The notes: generated by a model from the sequence alone, not told the origin. DNA of 39,267 nucleotides from Candidatus Peregrinibacteria bacterium (GCA_016206505.1 JACQRJ010000047.1:1-39267), one strand, 5' to 3'; counted from the first letter of the stretch, positions 7,204 through 17,128 are shown. Program-made: numbers and translations.

Positions 7204-9663
7204 ATGTCCCCGATTCAAAAAATCAAAAAGCGCAGTGGAGAAATCGCTGACTTCAACCAAACAAAAATAGCTGAAGCGATCTGGAAAGCGGCAAAAGCAG
7301 TTGGTGGAGCCGACAAAGAACTGGCAAATCAGATCGCCAATCAGGTCACAGCAGTCATCGAAGTTTTTTTCAAAGATGAAAGCAATATTCCAAACGTCGA
7401 ACAAATTCAGGACCTTGTCGAAAAAATCCTTATTGAAGGGGGTCATGCCAAAACCGCAAAAGCCTACATTCTTTACCGCGAACAACACAAAAAAATCAGA
7501 GACAGCCAGGAAGACATCCTCAATGGCAAAACTACAAAATTGCCCTTCTCCATCAATGCTTTGAGAGTTCTGGCAGGTCGCTATCTGATGCGTGATGATG
7601 AAGGAAATGTCTGTGAAAATCCCGAAGAAATGTTTGGCAGAGTGGCAAAGGCACTAGCCTCCGTGGAAAAAAACTATGGAAAAAAAGAAGAAGAAATTTC
7701 CAAAATCGAAAATGATTTTCGCGAAGTAATGGAAAATTTCAAATTCATCCCCGCCGGCAGAACACTGGCCAATGCCGGAAGCAAAACAAGACTCGTGGCA
7801 AATTGTATCGTACTGCATGCGACAGACAGCATGGATGGCATTTTTTCAACTCTGCATCAGGCCGCATTATTGCAACAAGCCGGATCCGGACTTGGCTTTC
7901 CCTGGCATCTGCTTCGACCGGCCGGACTGAAAACAAAAACGACCCAGGGCGTTTCTTCGGGACCTGTTTCTTTCCTCAAAGCCTACAACGAAGCCTTCAG
8001 CGTCATCAAGCAACAAGGCCGCCACGGCGCCAACATGGGCGTAATGCGCATCGATCATCCGGATATTTTAGAATTCATCGAATGCAAATGGGAAGAAGGA
8101 ACACTGGTAAATTTCAATATTTCCGTGGGCCTTACAGATGAATTCATGCAACAAGTGAAAGAAAAAAGCCCTCACCCATGGCTTTGCGAATGGAACGGCA
8201 AAAAAATGAAACCGCGCCGCATCGTCAGAAACGATCGTGGAGTCTTTGTGGAAGCCATCGACGAAAACATCACAGCCTCTGAATTGATGGATAAAATAAT
8301 CAATGCCGCCTGGCGCAACGGTGAACCGGGAGTACTTTTCCCGGACGCTGCAAACAAAACAAATCCAGTACCGGCTCTTGGCCGCCTGGAAGCCACAAAT
8401 CCTTGCGGTGAACAATGGCTGCACGATGGAGATGTCTGCAATCTGGGTTCCATCAACCTCGCCAAATTTGTCAAAGACGGCAAAATCGATGAAGCAGGAC
8501 TGATCCACGCCATAGAAATCTCCACCCGCCTACTCGACAATGTCATTGATCTTTCAAATTTTCCTGTGGAAAAAGTGAATTCTACTTTCAGAAACAATCG
8601 CCGTTTAGGACTGGGCATTATGGGCTTTGCGGACATGCTGTATCAACTACGCATTCCTTACAACAGCCAAGAAGGCCTTGCCGCAGCAGAAAAAGTGATG
8701 AAAATAATCAATGAAGCTTCACATAATTATTCCGAGAAACTGGCAGCAGAAAAAGGCTGTTTTCCAAACTGGGAAATCTCCATCTTCGGCCCAAAAGGCA
8801 AAAACAGAAAACAAAGAAACGCGGCAAAAACCACAGTTGCACCAACAGGTTCAATCTCAATGTTGTTCGACTGCAGTTCAGGAGTAGAACCATTTTTCGC
8901 CCTCGCTTATTACAAAGAAGTGATGGGCGGCCAAAAATTGCTCTACCTAAATTCTTTCCTTGAAGCGGAACTAAAAAAACTTAATCTGTACAAAGATCAG
9001 ATCATCCAGGAAATACATAAAACCGGCAGCGTCCAGAATATCAAGGAAATACCTCAGGAAGTTCGCCGCGTATTTGTAACCGCTATGGATATCAGCGCAG
9101 AAGATCATATAAAAATGCAAGCGGCCTTTCAGAAATACGTAGACAACTCAATCAGTAAAACTATCAATTTCCCACATTCCGCCACGCGCGAAGATGTCCG
9201 CAAGGGCTACCTAATGGCTTGGGAAAGGGAACTGAAAGGTTGCACCGTCTATCGTGACGGCAGCCGCCAGGAACAAGTTTTAAATTTGAATAAAGAACCG
9301 CACGAAGAAATCCAGGCAACAATCCCCATGGAAACGGCTGAAATAGAAGAAGAAATGCTTGAAGCAGTTGGTGTTTCACAGCAGTTGCGCAATTTTGAAG
9401 AAGTCACCCCTCCTCCAATCAACGAAGAACTTTCGACGCAGACGTATGAAACTATACAACGAGGCGGAAGTTCCGAAGTTGACGCCGCAGGGCACGTTTT
9501 GCAACAAGTCCCCAAAGAGCGCGAACACAAGAACATCAATATTTCCTACAACAAAAAAGACGTCATAAAATCCAGGAAATGTCCAGAGTGCTCAAACACC
9601 ATTCAGGTGGCTGAAGGATGCATGCTCTGCTTGAGTTGTGGCTTCTCCGCCTGCAGCGCTTGA
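7204..9663 (+). CDS. nrdJ: Adenosylcobalamin-dependent (class II) ribonucleoside-diphosphate reductase
   Basis: An 819-residue reductase that makes deoxyribonucleotides. It has an N-terminal ATP-cone (about 1-95, allosteric control), GRTLANAG (about 185), the active-site NPCGE (399-403, radical-site Cys and Glu), the class II signature VYRDGSR (about 682-688), and a C-terminal CxxC-type zinc-ribbon tail (CPECSNTI ... [12 protein letters not shown]) that re-reduces the active site. No NrdB or NrdG partner is nearby, consistent with a B12 enzyme. The window shows no B12 synthesis or uptake genes, so the cofactor is probably scavenged. The gene stops with TGA, showing UGA is a stop here. It is monocistronic, with a putative NrdR box upstream and a strong hairpin directly after the stop. 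Confidence 0.93.
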   Translation: MSPIQKIKKRSGEIADFNQTKIAEAIWKAAKAVGGADKELANQIANQVTAVIEVFFKDESNIPNVEQIQDLVEKILIEGGHAKTAKAYILYREQHKKIRDSQEDILNGKTTKLPFSINALRVLAGRYLMRDDEGNVCENPEEMFGRVAKALASVEKNYGKKEEEISKIENDFREVMENFKFIPAGRTLANAGSKTRLVANCIVLHATDSMDGIFSTLHQAALLQQAGSGLGFPWHLLRPAGLKTKTTQGVSSGPVSFLKAYNEAFSVIKQQGRHGANMGVMRIDHPDILEFIECKWEEGTLVNFNISVGLTDEFMQQVKEKSPHPWLCEWNGKKMKPRRIVRNDRGVFVEAIDENITASELMDKIINAAWRNGEPGVLFPDAANKTNPVPALGRLEATNPCGEQWLHDGDVCNLGSINLAKFVKDGKIDEAGLIHAIEISTRLLDNVIDLSNFPVEKVNSTFRNNRRLGLGIMGFADMLYQLRIPYNSQEGLAAAEKVMKIINEASHNYSEKLAAEKGCFPNWEISIFGPKGKNRKQRNAAKTTVAPTGSISMLFDCSSGVEPFFALAYYKEVMGGQKLLYLNSFLEAELKKLNLYKDQIIQEIHKTGSVQNIKEIPQEVRRVFVTAMDISAEDHIKMQAAFQKYVDNSISKTINFPHSATREDVRKGYLMAWERELKGCTVYRDGSRQEQVLNLNKEPHEEIQATIPMETAEIEEEMLEAVGVSQQLRNFEEVTPPPINEELSTQTYETIQRGGSSEVDAAGHVLQQVPKEREHKNINISYNKKDVIKSRKCPECSNTIQVAEGCMLCLSCGFSACSA

Positions 9664-9665
9664 GC

Positions 9666-9693
9666 AGGCAAAAAGCCGAATGGCTTTTTGCCT
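9666..9693 (+). terminator. Hairpin terminator after nrdJ
   Basis: A perfect 12-bp stem starts 2 nt after the nrdJ TGA: AGGCAAAAAGCC (9666-9677), loop GAAT, GGCTTTTTGCCT (9682-9693). The T-run lies in the descending arm of the stem. The symmetrical A and T runs could allow function on both strands, but no gene converges here. Confidence 0.75.
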
Positions 9694-9783
9694 ATGCCCT
9701 CACACTGCACTTGACTTTTCTGTAAAAATATTGTACCTTTCATCGCATTCAAATTTTAATTTTTTAACCCCAAACAATTAGAA

Positions 9784-12375
9784 TTGAATACTAAAATCAC
9801 TTTCAAAAATTCTCGATTAATATATTTCAGAGGACAGGAAAACATTCAGATCACAGACGCTTCAGAAATGGTAAAAAAACCGGAAGTTCCCTTTAAGAGT
9901 GCCGACAAAAATGTGCCCAAAATGAGCCAGGCCGAGCGCAATAAAATGGACAAAGAAAACTATAGCATTGAAGAAATCGCGGAAGAACGAAGAGACTTAA
10001 GGCACAAAGCAGACTCCAGACTCAACGACTACTACAAACAAAATACGCGTGAAAATACAGTAGTTGAAGAAAGCAGATACCTGGAACTGCAAAAACAATT
10101 GAAAGAATCTGAAACAGATGAAGAAATAGATAAAGTATTACTGGAAATAGACAAAATCCCTGCGGAAAACGATAAACTGAAAGAACAGGAAGTAGACGAA
10201 AACAAGGAAATTCCGGCAAACCACGAAAGATTAAAACCGCTGAAGCAAAAATGGCTGAAACTTTGTGATGACAACCTGCATTTGATTGGTCTAAATCAGC
10301 AGGAATCTTTCAAAAGATTTTTTGATGACCAGATGGAAAAAGGCGCCACCATAAAAAAAGCCAAAACCTTGATAAAAGACTTCGAAGGCGTTTATTCGCA
10401 GCATCCGGATGGACTTTTTCCCAGACGCGAAGTTTACGCAGATTTTAGAAAACTTTTTAACGAATACCATCTCGGCAATCCATTTAAAAGTTCGGATTAC
10501 ATCAAAAAAGAAGGCCTAAGCGAACGCCGCCCGTTTTTGGAAAATGCCAAAGAAGCCGACAAAATCCTCAGAACCACAAACGACCAGCTCTACACACCGG
10601 AAACCCGCAAACAAATAATGGGGCAAATCCTTGGGGTCCGGGGACTAAAAGGAGGGCTTAGCCCCTGCAAAAGCCCGAGTGAGCAAAAAGATCAGATCAA
10701 ATTGCTCGAACAAGTCAAAGATCAGGAAAGTCAAAATTTTGTTCTCTTTAACCCGGGCAGCAACAGCATCAAAATCGGCAATCAAACAATCGAAAGAATG
10801 TCCAAGGCCACGCAGGACACCATCATGGCCGGATACAAAGGGAACACCGATCTCAAAATGCGTCTGGCTGCAGTACAGGATTGGCCAAAGCTGATGGAGA
10901 AAGAAGCAAAACTTTCCGAAGAACTCGGCGAACTTTACAAAGATGATTCCGCAGGCCTCGAAGAAGCGCTGACAACCTGGGTAAAAATGGACTATTTCGA
11001 AAAGCAGAAAGCCATAGAGAAACACAAAAAAATGGTCAAAGAGGAAACGGATAAAGATACGACCGAACGTGAAATGCTGCGCGACACCGCTTTTGAAAAA
11101 ATCGATAAAGCCATCGACAAAGAGGATATTTCCAAATCAACAGCAATCAAATATCGCGCCTGGTTTGAAGATCCGACAAAAAAAACACCGCGCGAACTTG
11201 TGGAGCTGAAAAAAGCTTTCAAAACTTTGACAAGCACGGCGGAAACAAAATACAGTTTGAAAGCATTTGAAATACGTCACGAAGCATTCGATAAAAAAAT
11301 AGACTATCTCAAAGACCTGAATCCCGAATTTCCCGAAGCGGAAATCAAAGACTTTGAGGATCGCTACCATAATGCAGGCTGGACACCGCGTGAAGAAATT
11401 CAAAAAGAACTGGACGAGGAAGTTTTGAAACAGGAAAAAGAAGCGGATGAAATAAAGAAAGTGGAAAAACAGTCAGCGCAAGCTTCAAAAAAAGAAGTGG
11501 ATACGGAATATCTGAAAGATGGAGATAAGGCACTGGAACGAGCCAAAAATCTGATGGTAAAAAGTCCGGCGGAAGCCATGGGAATTTTAACTGAATTTTT
11601 GAAGCAACAACAAAGAGATAAAAAAGAAATTCCGGAATTATTACGATCAAAAATCACCAGTCTGATGAGAGCAATCAGTCATTTGATCGACGCTTTCGGA
11701 CCGGGAGAACTGCTCGAAAAAGATACTGGAAAAGAACTCGAGGAGAGCGTTACAAAAATAATACAAACTGATGAATATCTGAAGCAAAGAACAGAAGAAC
11801 ATCAGGTTATAAGCCAAAATCTTGAAGGTGTAAGGCAAAGCGAAAGGCACCATCAGGGACAAACCGATACGCGTGAACGTGCAGAAAAGGAATCTGTTGA
11901 ATTTTTTGAATCGGACCCTGAAGAACGACAAATTGCACAGTCATACTGGGAAGGCACAGACGATGGACATATTCTTCAGGAAAACGATCATGGAGAAGTC
12001 GTCAGTGATGAAGTCACAACTATCGTTATGGATGATGAAGATTACACTCGTGAAGAATTAACCGATCTTAGATCCGAAACTTACAGAAAAAATGAAGAAT
12101 TACGAAACAAACAAGGCCTCACCGATGTTGAAATTCTGAGTAAATCAGGACAAACCATGTCATTTGATGCAGCGGAAGCAAAAAATGAACAAGACAAAGA
12201 AAGCCTGGCAAAAGAAATTCAGGAAGCAGCAGCACAAGATGCCGCGCCAAAACTTGGAAAACTTCTGGGCATGGATGACTTCGGCGCTTTTGAAGAACAT
12301 GAACGCGTAGCCCTACACCGCGCCGCTATACAAAAAATCGAAGAACAGGACAAACAAAGAGTGGAAAAAACCTAA
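9784..12375 (+). CDS. Large charged coiled-coil protein of unknown function
   Basis: I do not recognise a family. The 863 residues are dominated by Lys/Glu/Asp-rich helices with long heptad-like stretches (for example residues 95-150, 395-470 and 545-600); no signal peptide or membrane segment is visible. The frame opens with TTG at 9784; the first ATG is at 9868 (MVKKPEVPF) and could be the real start, since neither has a Shine-Dalgarno site. Residues about 283-301 (GVRGLKGGLSPCKSPSEQ) break the helical pattern. They are encoded by an unusually GC-rich, hairpin-forming stretch (10631-10680) that looks like an in-frame insert. The gene is followed 13 nt later by a membrane-anchored methyltransferase. 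It may be a structural or lineage-specific protein. Confidence 0.75.
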   Translation: MNTKITFKNSRLIYFRGQENIQITDASEMVKKPEVPFKSADKNVPKMSQAERNKMDKENYSIEEIAEERRDLRHKADSRLNDYYKQNTRENTVVEESRYLELQKQLKESETDEEIDKVLLEIDKIPAENDKLKEQEVDENKEIPANHERLKPLKQKWLKLCDDNLHLIGLNQQESFKRFFDDQMEKGATIKKAKTLIKDFEGVYSQHPDGLFPRREVYADFRKLFNEYHLGNPFKSSDYIKKEGLSERRPFLENAKEADKILRTTNDQLYTPETRKQIMGQILGVRGLKGGLSPCKSPSEQKDQIKLLEQVKDQESQNFVLFNPGSNSIKIGNQTIERMSKATQDTIMAGYKGNTDLKMRLAAVQDWPKLMEKEAKLSEELGELYKDDSAGLEEALTTWVKMDYFEKQKAIEKHKKMVKEETDKDTTEREMLRDTAFEKIDKAIDKEDISKSTAIKYRAWFEDPTKKTPRELVELKKAFKTLTSTAETKYSLKAFEIRHEAFDKKIDYLKDLNPEFPEAEIKDFEDRYHNAGWTPREEIQKELDEEVLKQEKEADEIKKVEKQSAQASKKEVDTEYLKDGDKALERAKNLMVKSPAEAMGILTEFLKQQQRDKKEIPELLRSKITSLMRAISHLIDAFGPGELLEKDTGKELEESVTKIIQTDEYLKQRTEEHQVISQNLEGVRQSERHHQGQTDTRERAEKESVEFFESDPEERQIAQSYWEGTDDGHILQENDHGEVVSDEVTTIVMDDEDYTREELTDLRSETYRKNEELRNKQGLTDVEILSKSGQTMSFDAAEAKNEQDKESLAKEIQEAAAQDAAPKLGKLLGMDDFGAFEEHERVALHRAAIQKIEEQDKQRVEKT
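10631..10680. repeat. GC-rich structured stretch inside the coiled-coil gene
   Basis: Within an A-rich gene this segment is strikingly G/C-rich and can fold: GGGGaCTAA (10640-10648) pairs with TTAGCCCC (10658-10665) apart from one bulge. GGGCTT (10654-10659) can alternatively pair with AAGCCC (10671-10676), and GTCC-GG-GGAC occupies 10636-10645. The two larger foldings are mutually exclusive. The encoded peptide is Gly/Ser/Pro-rich in an otherwise helical protein, consistent with an inserted palindromic repeat kept in frame. Origin is inferred. Confidence 0.4.
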
Positions 12376-12388
12376 ATCCAATTTCCCA

Positions 12389-12916
12389 ATGGTTCTGGGT
12401 ATCATCACAATCATAGTAGTCTGCCTGGTAATCATTTTTTTAAGCATCTCTTTTTACATCACCATTTTCGGCGGCGGCCCTTTTGTTCCAACACCAATGG
12501 AGGCTGTACACAAAATTCTGAAAGCGGCACAAATCAAAAAAAATCAGCAAATTATCGATATCGGAGCCGGAGACGGGCGATTCCTGCACTTTGCCGAAAA
12601 AGATTATGGCGCAAAAACTTTGGGCTTTGAACGCGACCCTTTTGTATATTTCATCGCAAAATTCCGTCAATTTTTCTTCGGCTGGAAAGGCAAAATAATC
12701 CGCGCAAATTTATTTAAACAAAATTTGAAAAAAGCAGACATAATTCTCTGCTACATGCTGCCAAGAACCCTCAAACGCTGTTTGCCGAAATTTCGCAAAG
12801 AACTGAAGAAAGGATCAAAAATAATTTCCTATACTTTTCAAGTTCCCGATTTAAAAGCGGCAAAAATCATCCCAAAAACAGACAAAATCGGCCGCATTTT
12901 AATCTACAAATTCTAA
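12389..12916 (+). CDS. Membrane-anchored class I SAM methyltransferase (FAM173/ATPSCKMT-like)
   Basis: A 175-residue protein. Residues 2-27 form one membrane helix, followed by FVPTPMEAVHKILKAA and the SAM-binding motif I IDIGAGDGRFL (about 56-66), then LGFERDP and an AD-IILCYMLPRTLK strand. The order membrane helix, V-P-T-P, acidic-glycine loop and D-x-x-x-x-Y-x-L-P resembles the FAM173/ATPSCKMT lysine methyltransferases, which in eukaryotes modify ATP synthase subunit c. Substrate here is unknown. It follows the coiled-coil gene by 13 nt, and its stop codon overlaps the stop of the convergent comEC. Confidence 0.7.
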   Translation: MVLGIITIIVVCLVIIFLSISFYITIFGGGPFVPTPMEAVHKILKAAQIKKNQQIIDIGAGDGRFLHFAEKDYGAKTLGFERDPFVYFIAKFRQFFFGWKGKIIRANLFKQNLKKADIILCYMLPRTLKRCLPKFRKELKKGSKIISYTFQVPDLKAAKIIPKTDKIGRILIYKF

Positions 12917-14472
12917 GTCGCCGCCTTTCTTATCCACAAAATTAATAAAAAATACCACAAAACCGCCAGATAAAAATTCATCCAACCGACATCAAGCGAC
13001 GCAAAAGGCACAGCCGCAAAAAATTTCACCAGAAAAATCACAATCCACAAAAGAATATAAGCAAAAAACCCAATAAAAATACCTAAAAAATCAGCAACAT
13101 AACTGGCCAAAACAGCCAAAAAACCAAAAAGCATCGCCAAAGGTATCAAAGGTAAAACAAAAATATTTGCCACAAGAGAAACAATGCTCAATCTTCCGAA
13201 ATTCAGCAGAATAATCGGCAAAGCGCATATCTGAGCGGCAAGGCTCATAGAAAAAGACTCGCGTATCGCAAAACGCTCAGGCAAAATTTTTGCCAAAAAA
13301 CTTCCGGAACGACCGATAAAAGCTTTTAAAATCCCGCCGAAATACACCAGCCCCATGGTAGCCAACACGGACAATTGAAAACCGACATCATAAACAAGCA
13401 CCTTCGGATTCCATAAATTCATCAAAAATGCCGCCAAAACAAGCGCAATTTCAACAAAATACGCCCTGCCAAACATCACAGCCATTAGAGAAATCACGCC
13501 CATCACTGCTGCCCGCACCACCGAAGCGCTCGCTCCCACGAATAAAACAAATAAAACAACGCCGGCAAAAGAAGCCAAAACCTTCGCCCGCCGCGACAAA
13601 AATTTCAACAAAAATCCCATCACCAAAATCACCATCGTAATATTCCAGCCCGAAATCGCAATGATATGCGTCAAACCGGTAATATTGAATTTCTCCATCA
13701 ATACATCATCAATCCCCCGCCGACTCCCCAAAAGAAGCCCCTGAAGTAACCCGCCATACGGCTCCCCAAAAATCCTCGAAATCCGTAAACTGAAATCGCC
13801 CTTTGCCTTATATAAATAATAAAAAAAACCACTTTTTAAATCATAATCCGCCTCTCCATCAACCCACTTCGAAACTTCCGCCCTGAAAATCACCCTGTAA
13901 ATATCATATCTGGCCAAATACTTCCCATAATCAAAATCCCTAAAACCGCTTTCACTCTCAATAATCCCCGGCTCCTCCAAATTTCCGCTCACTTGCAAAC
14001 AATCACCATATCCAAAAACCGGATAACGCGGCGCATTGACCAAAACTTTGCCGGAAACTTTCTGAAAATTTCTAAGCTCGCTCAAAACATCATGACTTTT
14101 CCAAATCATGATTTCTCTCATCTCAAGCACATACTTCACCTTATCCTCGCGCACATCGACCTCGTCCTTTATACAACCGCGCAAAGTTGCTTCACCCGAA
14201 AATCGCCGTACATCATCCTCAAGCAAAGCAAAAGACCAGAAAAACCTGAAAATCCCACAAACAAAAATCAACAAAAAAGCGCATAAAAATTTCCTCACCT
14301 CAAAAACATCCTTCAAAAGAATTTTCCAAAGAAAAAAAACCGTCAAAATCAGGACAAGAAAAATCCTGAAAAACTCCCCGGCCATAAACATTTCCCCCAC
14401 AAAAATCCCCAGCAAAAAATCCCCTAGAAACACCAAAAAAAATTTCTTCAACAAACCGGCCATAAAAGCCAC
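12913..14472 (-). CDS. comEC: ComEC/Rec2-family DNA uptake channel, short form
   Basis: A 519-residue polytopic membrane protein. The N-terminus has two or more helices and a soluble DUF4131-like domain (about 90-200). The Competence domain follows, with LTHIIAISGWNITMV (about 270) and GASASVVRAAVMG (about 310), both diagnostic of ComEC. The C-terminal metallo-beta-lactamase nuclease domain of full-length ComEC (700-800 residues) is absent; the protein ends soon after the last membrane helices (LWYFLLILWIRKAAT). ComEC moves single-stranded DNA across the inner membrane during natural uptake. The ATG at 14472 and a second at 14463 (MAGLLKK) are both plausible. It is divergent from the SLH gene, and its stop overlaps the methyltransferase stop. 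Confidence 0.88.
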   Translation of the reverse strand: MAFMAGLLKKFFLVFLGDFLLGIFVGEMFMAGEFFRIFLVLILTVFFLWKILLKDVFEVRKFLCAFLLIFVCGIFRFFWSFALLEDDVRRFSGEATLRGCIKDEVDVREDKVKYVLEMREIMIWKSHDVLSELRNFQKVSGKVLVNAPRYPVFGYGDCLQVSGNLEEPGIIESESGFRDFDYGKYLARYDIYRVIFRAEVSKWVDGEADYDLKSGFFYYLYKAKGDFSLRISRIFGEPYGGLLQGLLLGSRRGIDDVLMEKFNITGLTHIIAISGWNITMVILVMGFLLKFLSRRAKVLASFAGVVLFVLFVGASASVVRAAVMGVISLMAVMFGRAYFVEIALVLAAFLMNLWNPKVLVYDVGFQLSVLATMGLVYFGGILKAFIGRSGSFLAKILPERFAIRESFSMSLAAQICALPIILLNFGRLSIVSLVANIFVLPLIPLAMLFGFLAVLASYVADFLGIFIGFFAYILLWIVIFLVKFFAAVPFASLDVGWMNFYLAVLWYFLLILWIRKAAT

Positions 14473-14530
14473 GCTAGCACTAAATCTTAAAATTTTCTTA
14501 AATTCTTTAAACTACCATGGCTCTTACCAA

Positions 14531-14559
14531 TTGCACAGAAGCGACAAAATAAGTAAAAT
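14531..14559 (+). promoter_or_regulatory. Sigma70-type promoter for the envelope operon
   Basis: TTGCAC (14531-14536) is followed by a 17-nt spacer and TAAAAT (14554-14559), about 50 nt before the SLH-CAP gene start. It lies in the 136-bp divergent gap between comEC and the SLH gene. Confidence 0.55.
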
Positions 14560-14608
14560 TCCCAAAGCAAGTTCTTTATTTTCCCTCAACACTTCAATCA
14601 ATAAAAAA

Positions 14609-17128
14609 ATGCTTAAAAAAACCATCAAAAAATCGATTTCACTCTTATTAATTACCCTTGTTCTAAGCCAGCTTACCCAATCAGCCTTCGCCAACTTCAC
14701 CGACGTAAAGACCAGCCATAAAAATTTTGAAGCCATCAATTTTCTCCAGGAAGCGGGGATTTTAAATGGCTACACTGATGGCTCTTTCAGACCTGACAAA
14801 GAAGTCACCCGTGCCGAATTTCTGAAAATCGTCATTGAAGGATCGAACCTTGAAACCGACAATACCGAAGAAATTCCTTTCGAAGATGTTCATGAAACAG
14901 CTTGGTACTACCCTTACATCCAAAAAGCCTATCACGAACATTTCGTTATCGGCTACTCGGACGGCACTTTCAAACCTGAACAAACGATAAATAAAGTCGA
15001 GGCGCTAAAAATTCTGGCACTGGTCCAAAACTGGGAACTCTCCAAAAAATTAACCAAAAATCCTTTCAAAGACGTCCCCCGCCTAAGCTGGTTCGCCGAA
15101 TACGTTGCCTACGCCAAAGATCACAGTTTACTTGAAGAAACGGGTGAAAATTTTGAACCATCAAGCCTCATGAGCCGTGCCAATATCAGTGAAATTATTT
15201 TCCGCACTATTGATAACACAAACGCCACTAAAGATGTTGAAGATACCACAGAGGATTCGACGGCAGATGAAACACAAGACACGGCCACCAATGCGCCTCC
15301 AGCAAACACCAATACAACGCCAAAAACTCAAACCAAGCTCGACTTCAAACCTGTCAATTTTGAAACTATCGAAGAGGATTTTTACTCAAAAATCATTCTC
15401 GATGAAAAAGCTCCCAACACCTTTTATCAGGGCGAAGTTTATATTTTCGAGGGCACGATCACTGCGGAAAACTACAAAACCGCCACTGTTTTTTTGGAAG
15501 ACGACAATTCAAACACTGCCAAATATACAATTTTCAATGAAGCGACAAATGATTCATCTTTTGCAATTCCAGTTTTCTTCTCAAATCCCGGAAACTATTT
15601 CATGGGAATTTTACCGGGCGAAACGGGAAAAACAGCCGTAGCTGAAATTGCCGTTTTACCTTCATTACCGAAACCAACAGGCAAAGCGGAAAAACCTTCA
15701 AAAGCTCTAAACCCGGAACTGAAATTTAAAAATGACAAAACAAAAATCACTTTCAACGCAGACACCTCCACTTTGAAGAAAATCAATTTCACTCAAAATT
15801 CTCTTACCCATACTGTAATTTCCCGCCAAAATTTCGAAGAAATTCCGCTAAACTATGCCGATTTTGAAGATTTCACCAAGTCCAACATCAGCTACAACAT
15901 CGAAACGGCACACCTCGAAAACACTTTACCGCTAACAATCGAAAGCGAATTTAGCGCAAGCGAAAGCAAAAGTTTCAAACCTCTCAATCACACTTTTTCC
16001 TACATCGACAGCAGTAAAATTTCAGCCACACCACCGGAAACGCTTTCAAGTATTGGCGAAATCAGCTTTTCCGGAACCTTAAAAGCCGATGCCAAAGAAA
16101 AAGCCTATGTCATAAAACCGGACGGCATGGTGGAAAGTTTCAGTCTTGAAACAACCGGCCAGACAGCAACAAGTTTTGGCAATACAATAATAAAATCCGG
16201 CGGAAAATTCACCTTCAATTATGTTCCCGAAGAAACCGGAACCTACATCATCGAAATCAATGACACGGAAGGTATCGCACTGATCAATCACCCGGTCTAT
16301 ATCGGCAAAGGCACACCGCTGCTCCCCGATTTCGGAGATTTAATGGAAAGAAGTTTTTTTGAAGGCACTTTAAGCCTTACCGGAGCCAGAAACGAAATGC
16401 TCAAAGCGATCAACAAAAGCCGCAAAGAAACCGGCCTCAATGAAATAAAATTGAAGGATGATTTAAACGATCTCGCACAAGGTCACAGCGATGACATGGC
16501 GACACACAATTTTTTCAGCCACATCAATCTCGAAGGAGAAAGCCCCGATGACCGCAGAAAAAAAGCCGGCATCAAAACTCCTGTAGGCGAAAATCTCGCC
16601 AAAGACGTTTCCATAGATTTTGCACATTACGGCTTGATGCGCTCAGCAGCTCACAGACAACTGATTCTCGACAAAACCTGGGAAACGGTCGGCATCGGCA
16701 TATCTTTAAAAAATGGCTATTTGTACGTGGCGGAGGAATTTTCCCTCGCACCGATAAATATAGATGACTTGGAAGATTTCCGTGACGAATTACTGGAAAA
16801 AATCAATGAAGAAAGACAAAAAGCAAACATCGCCCAGCTCATTTACAGTACAAATTTGCAAAACGCCAGCGAATATCTCAATACAAAAATCATCGAAGAA
16901 GATACCACCGTTACCAATGAACTTTTGGGAGAAGCCTTAAAAACATACGGCATAACTGGAAATTCCCAATCCATCGGACGCAATTTCAACATCTGGAGCG
17001 AAATTCTCTCTTCAATCATTTCCGAAGAGGATCAGATCACAAATGATGCCTGGACCAGCATAGGAATCGACATCGCAATAGATACGGAAGGCAGAATTCA
17101 AGCCACAATCATTTTTAATCAACAATAA
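14609..17128 (+). CDS. SLH- and CAP-domain surface protein
   Basis: An 839-residue secreted protein. The start at 14609 gives a classical signal peptide (MLKKTIKKSISLLLITLVL ... AFA); the upstream extension of this frame runs antisense to comEC and is discarded. Three S-layer homology repeats follow (NFTDV ... GYTDGSFRPDKEVTRAEF; PFEDV ... GYSDGTFKPEQTINKVEA; PFKDV ... FEPSSLMSRANISE), then an acidic Thr-rich linker and beta-rich domains. A CAP/SCP domain begins near 595 (AINKSRKETGL, HSDDMATHNFFSH, VGENLA). The last 110 residues repeat the CAP pattern (LLEKINEERQKANI ... AWTSIGIDIAI) but lack the key His residues, so this copy is probably degenerate. SLH domains bind cell-wall polymers, so the protein likely coats the cell. 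It is first in the envelope operon. Confidence 0.88.
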   Translation: MLKKTIKKSISLLLITLVLSQLTQSAFANFTDVKTSHKNFEAINFLQEAGILNGYTDGSFRPDKEVTRAEFLKIVIEGSNLETDNTEEIPFEDVHETAWYYPYIQKAYHEHFVIGYSDGTFKPEQTINKVEALKILALVQNWELSKKLTKNPFKDVPRLSWFAEYVAYAKDHSLLEETGENFEPSSLMSRANISEIIFRTIDNTNATKDVEDTTEDSTADETQDTATNAPPANTNTTPKTQTKLDFKPVNFETIEEDFYSKIILDEKAPNTFYQGEVYIFEGTITAENYKTATVFLEDDNSNTAKYTIFNEATNDSSFAIPVFFSNPGNYFMGILPGETGKTAVAEIAVLPSLPKPTGKAEKPSKALNPELKFKNDKTKITFNADTSTLKKINFTQNSLTHTVISRQNFEEIPLNYADFEDFTKSNISYNIETAHLENTLPLTIESEFSASESKSFKPLNHTFSYIDSSKISATPPETLSSIGEISFSGTLKADAKEKAYVIKPDGMVESFSLETTGQTATSFGNTIIKSGGKFTFNYVPEETGTYIIEINDTEGIALINHPVYIGKGTPLLPDFGDLMERSFFEGTLSLTGARNEMLKAINKSRKETGLNEIKLKDDLNDLAQGHSDDMATHNFFSHINLEGESPDDRRKKAGIKTPVGENLAKDVSIDFAHYGLMRSAAHRQLILDKTWETVGIGISLKNGYLYVAEEFSLAPINIDDLEDFRDELLEKINEERQKANIAQLIYSTNLQNASEYLNTKIIEEDTTVTNELLGEALKTYGITGNSQSIGRNFNIWSEILSSIISEEDQITNDAWTSIGIDIAIDTEGRIQATIIFNQQ

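Noticed and set aside
7803-8141. Arg/His/Gln-rich frame inside nrdJ
   Set aside because: It is a shifted reading of strongly conserved reductase codons.
14108-14608. N-terminal extension of the SLH-CAP reading frame
   Set aside because: It runs antisense through the comEC gene, and a clear signal peptide begins at 14609.
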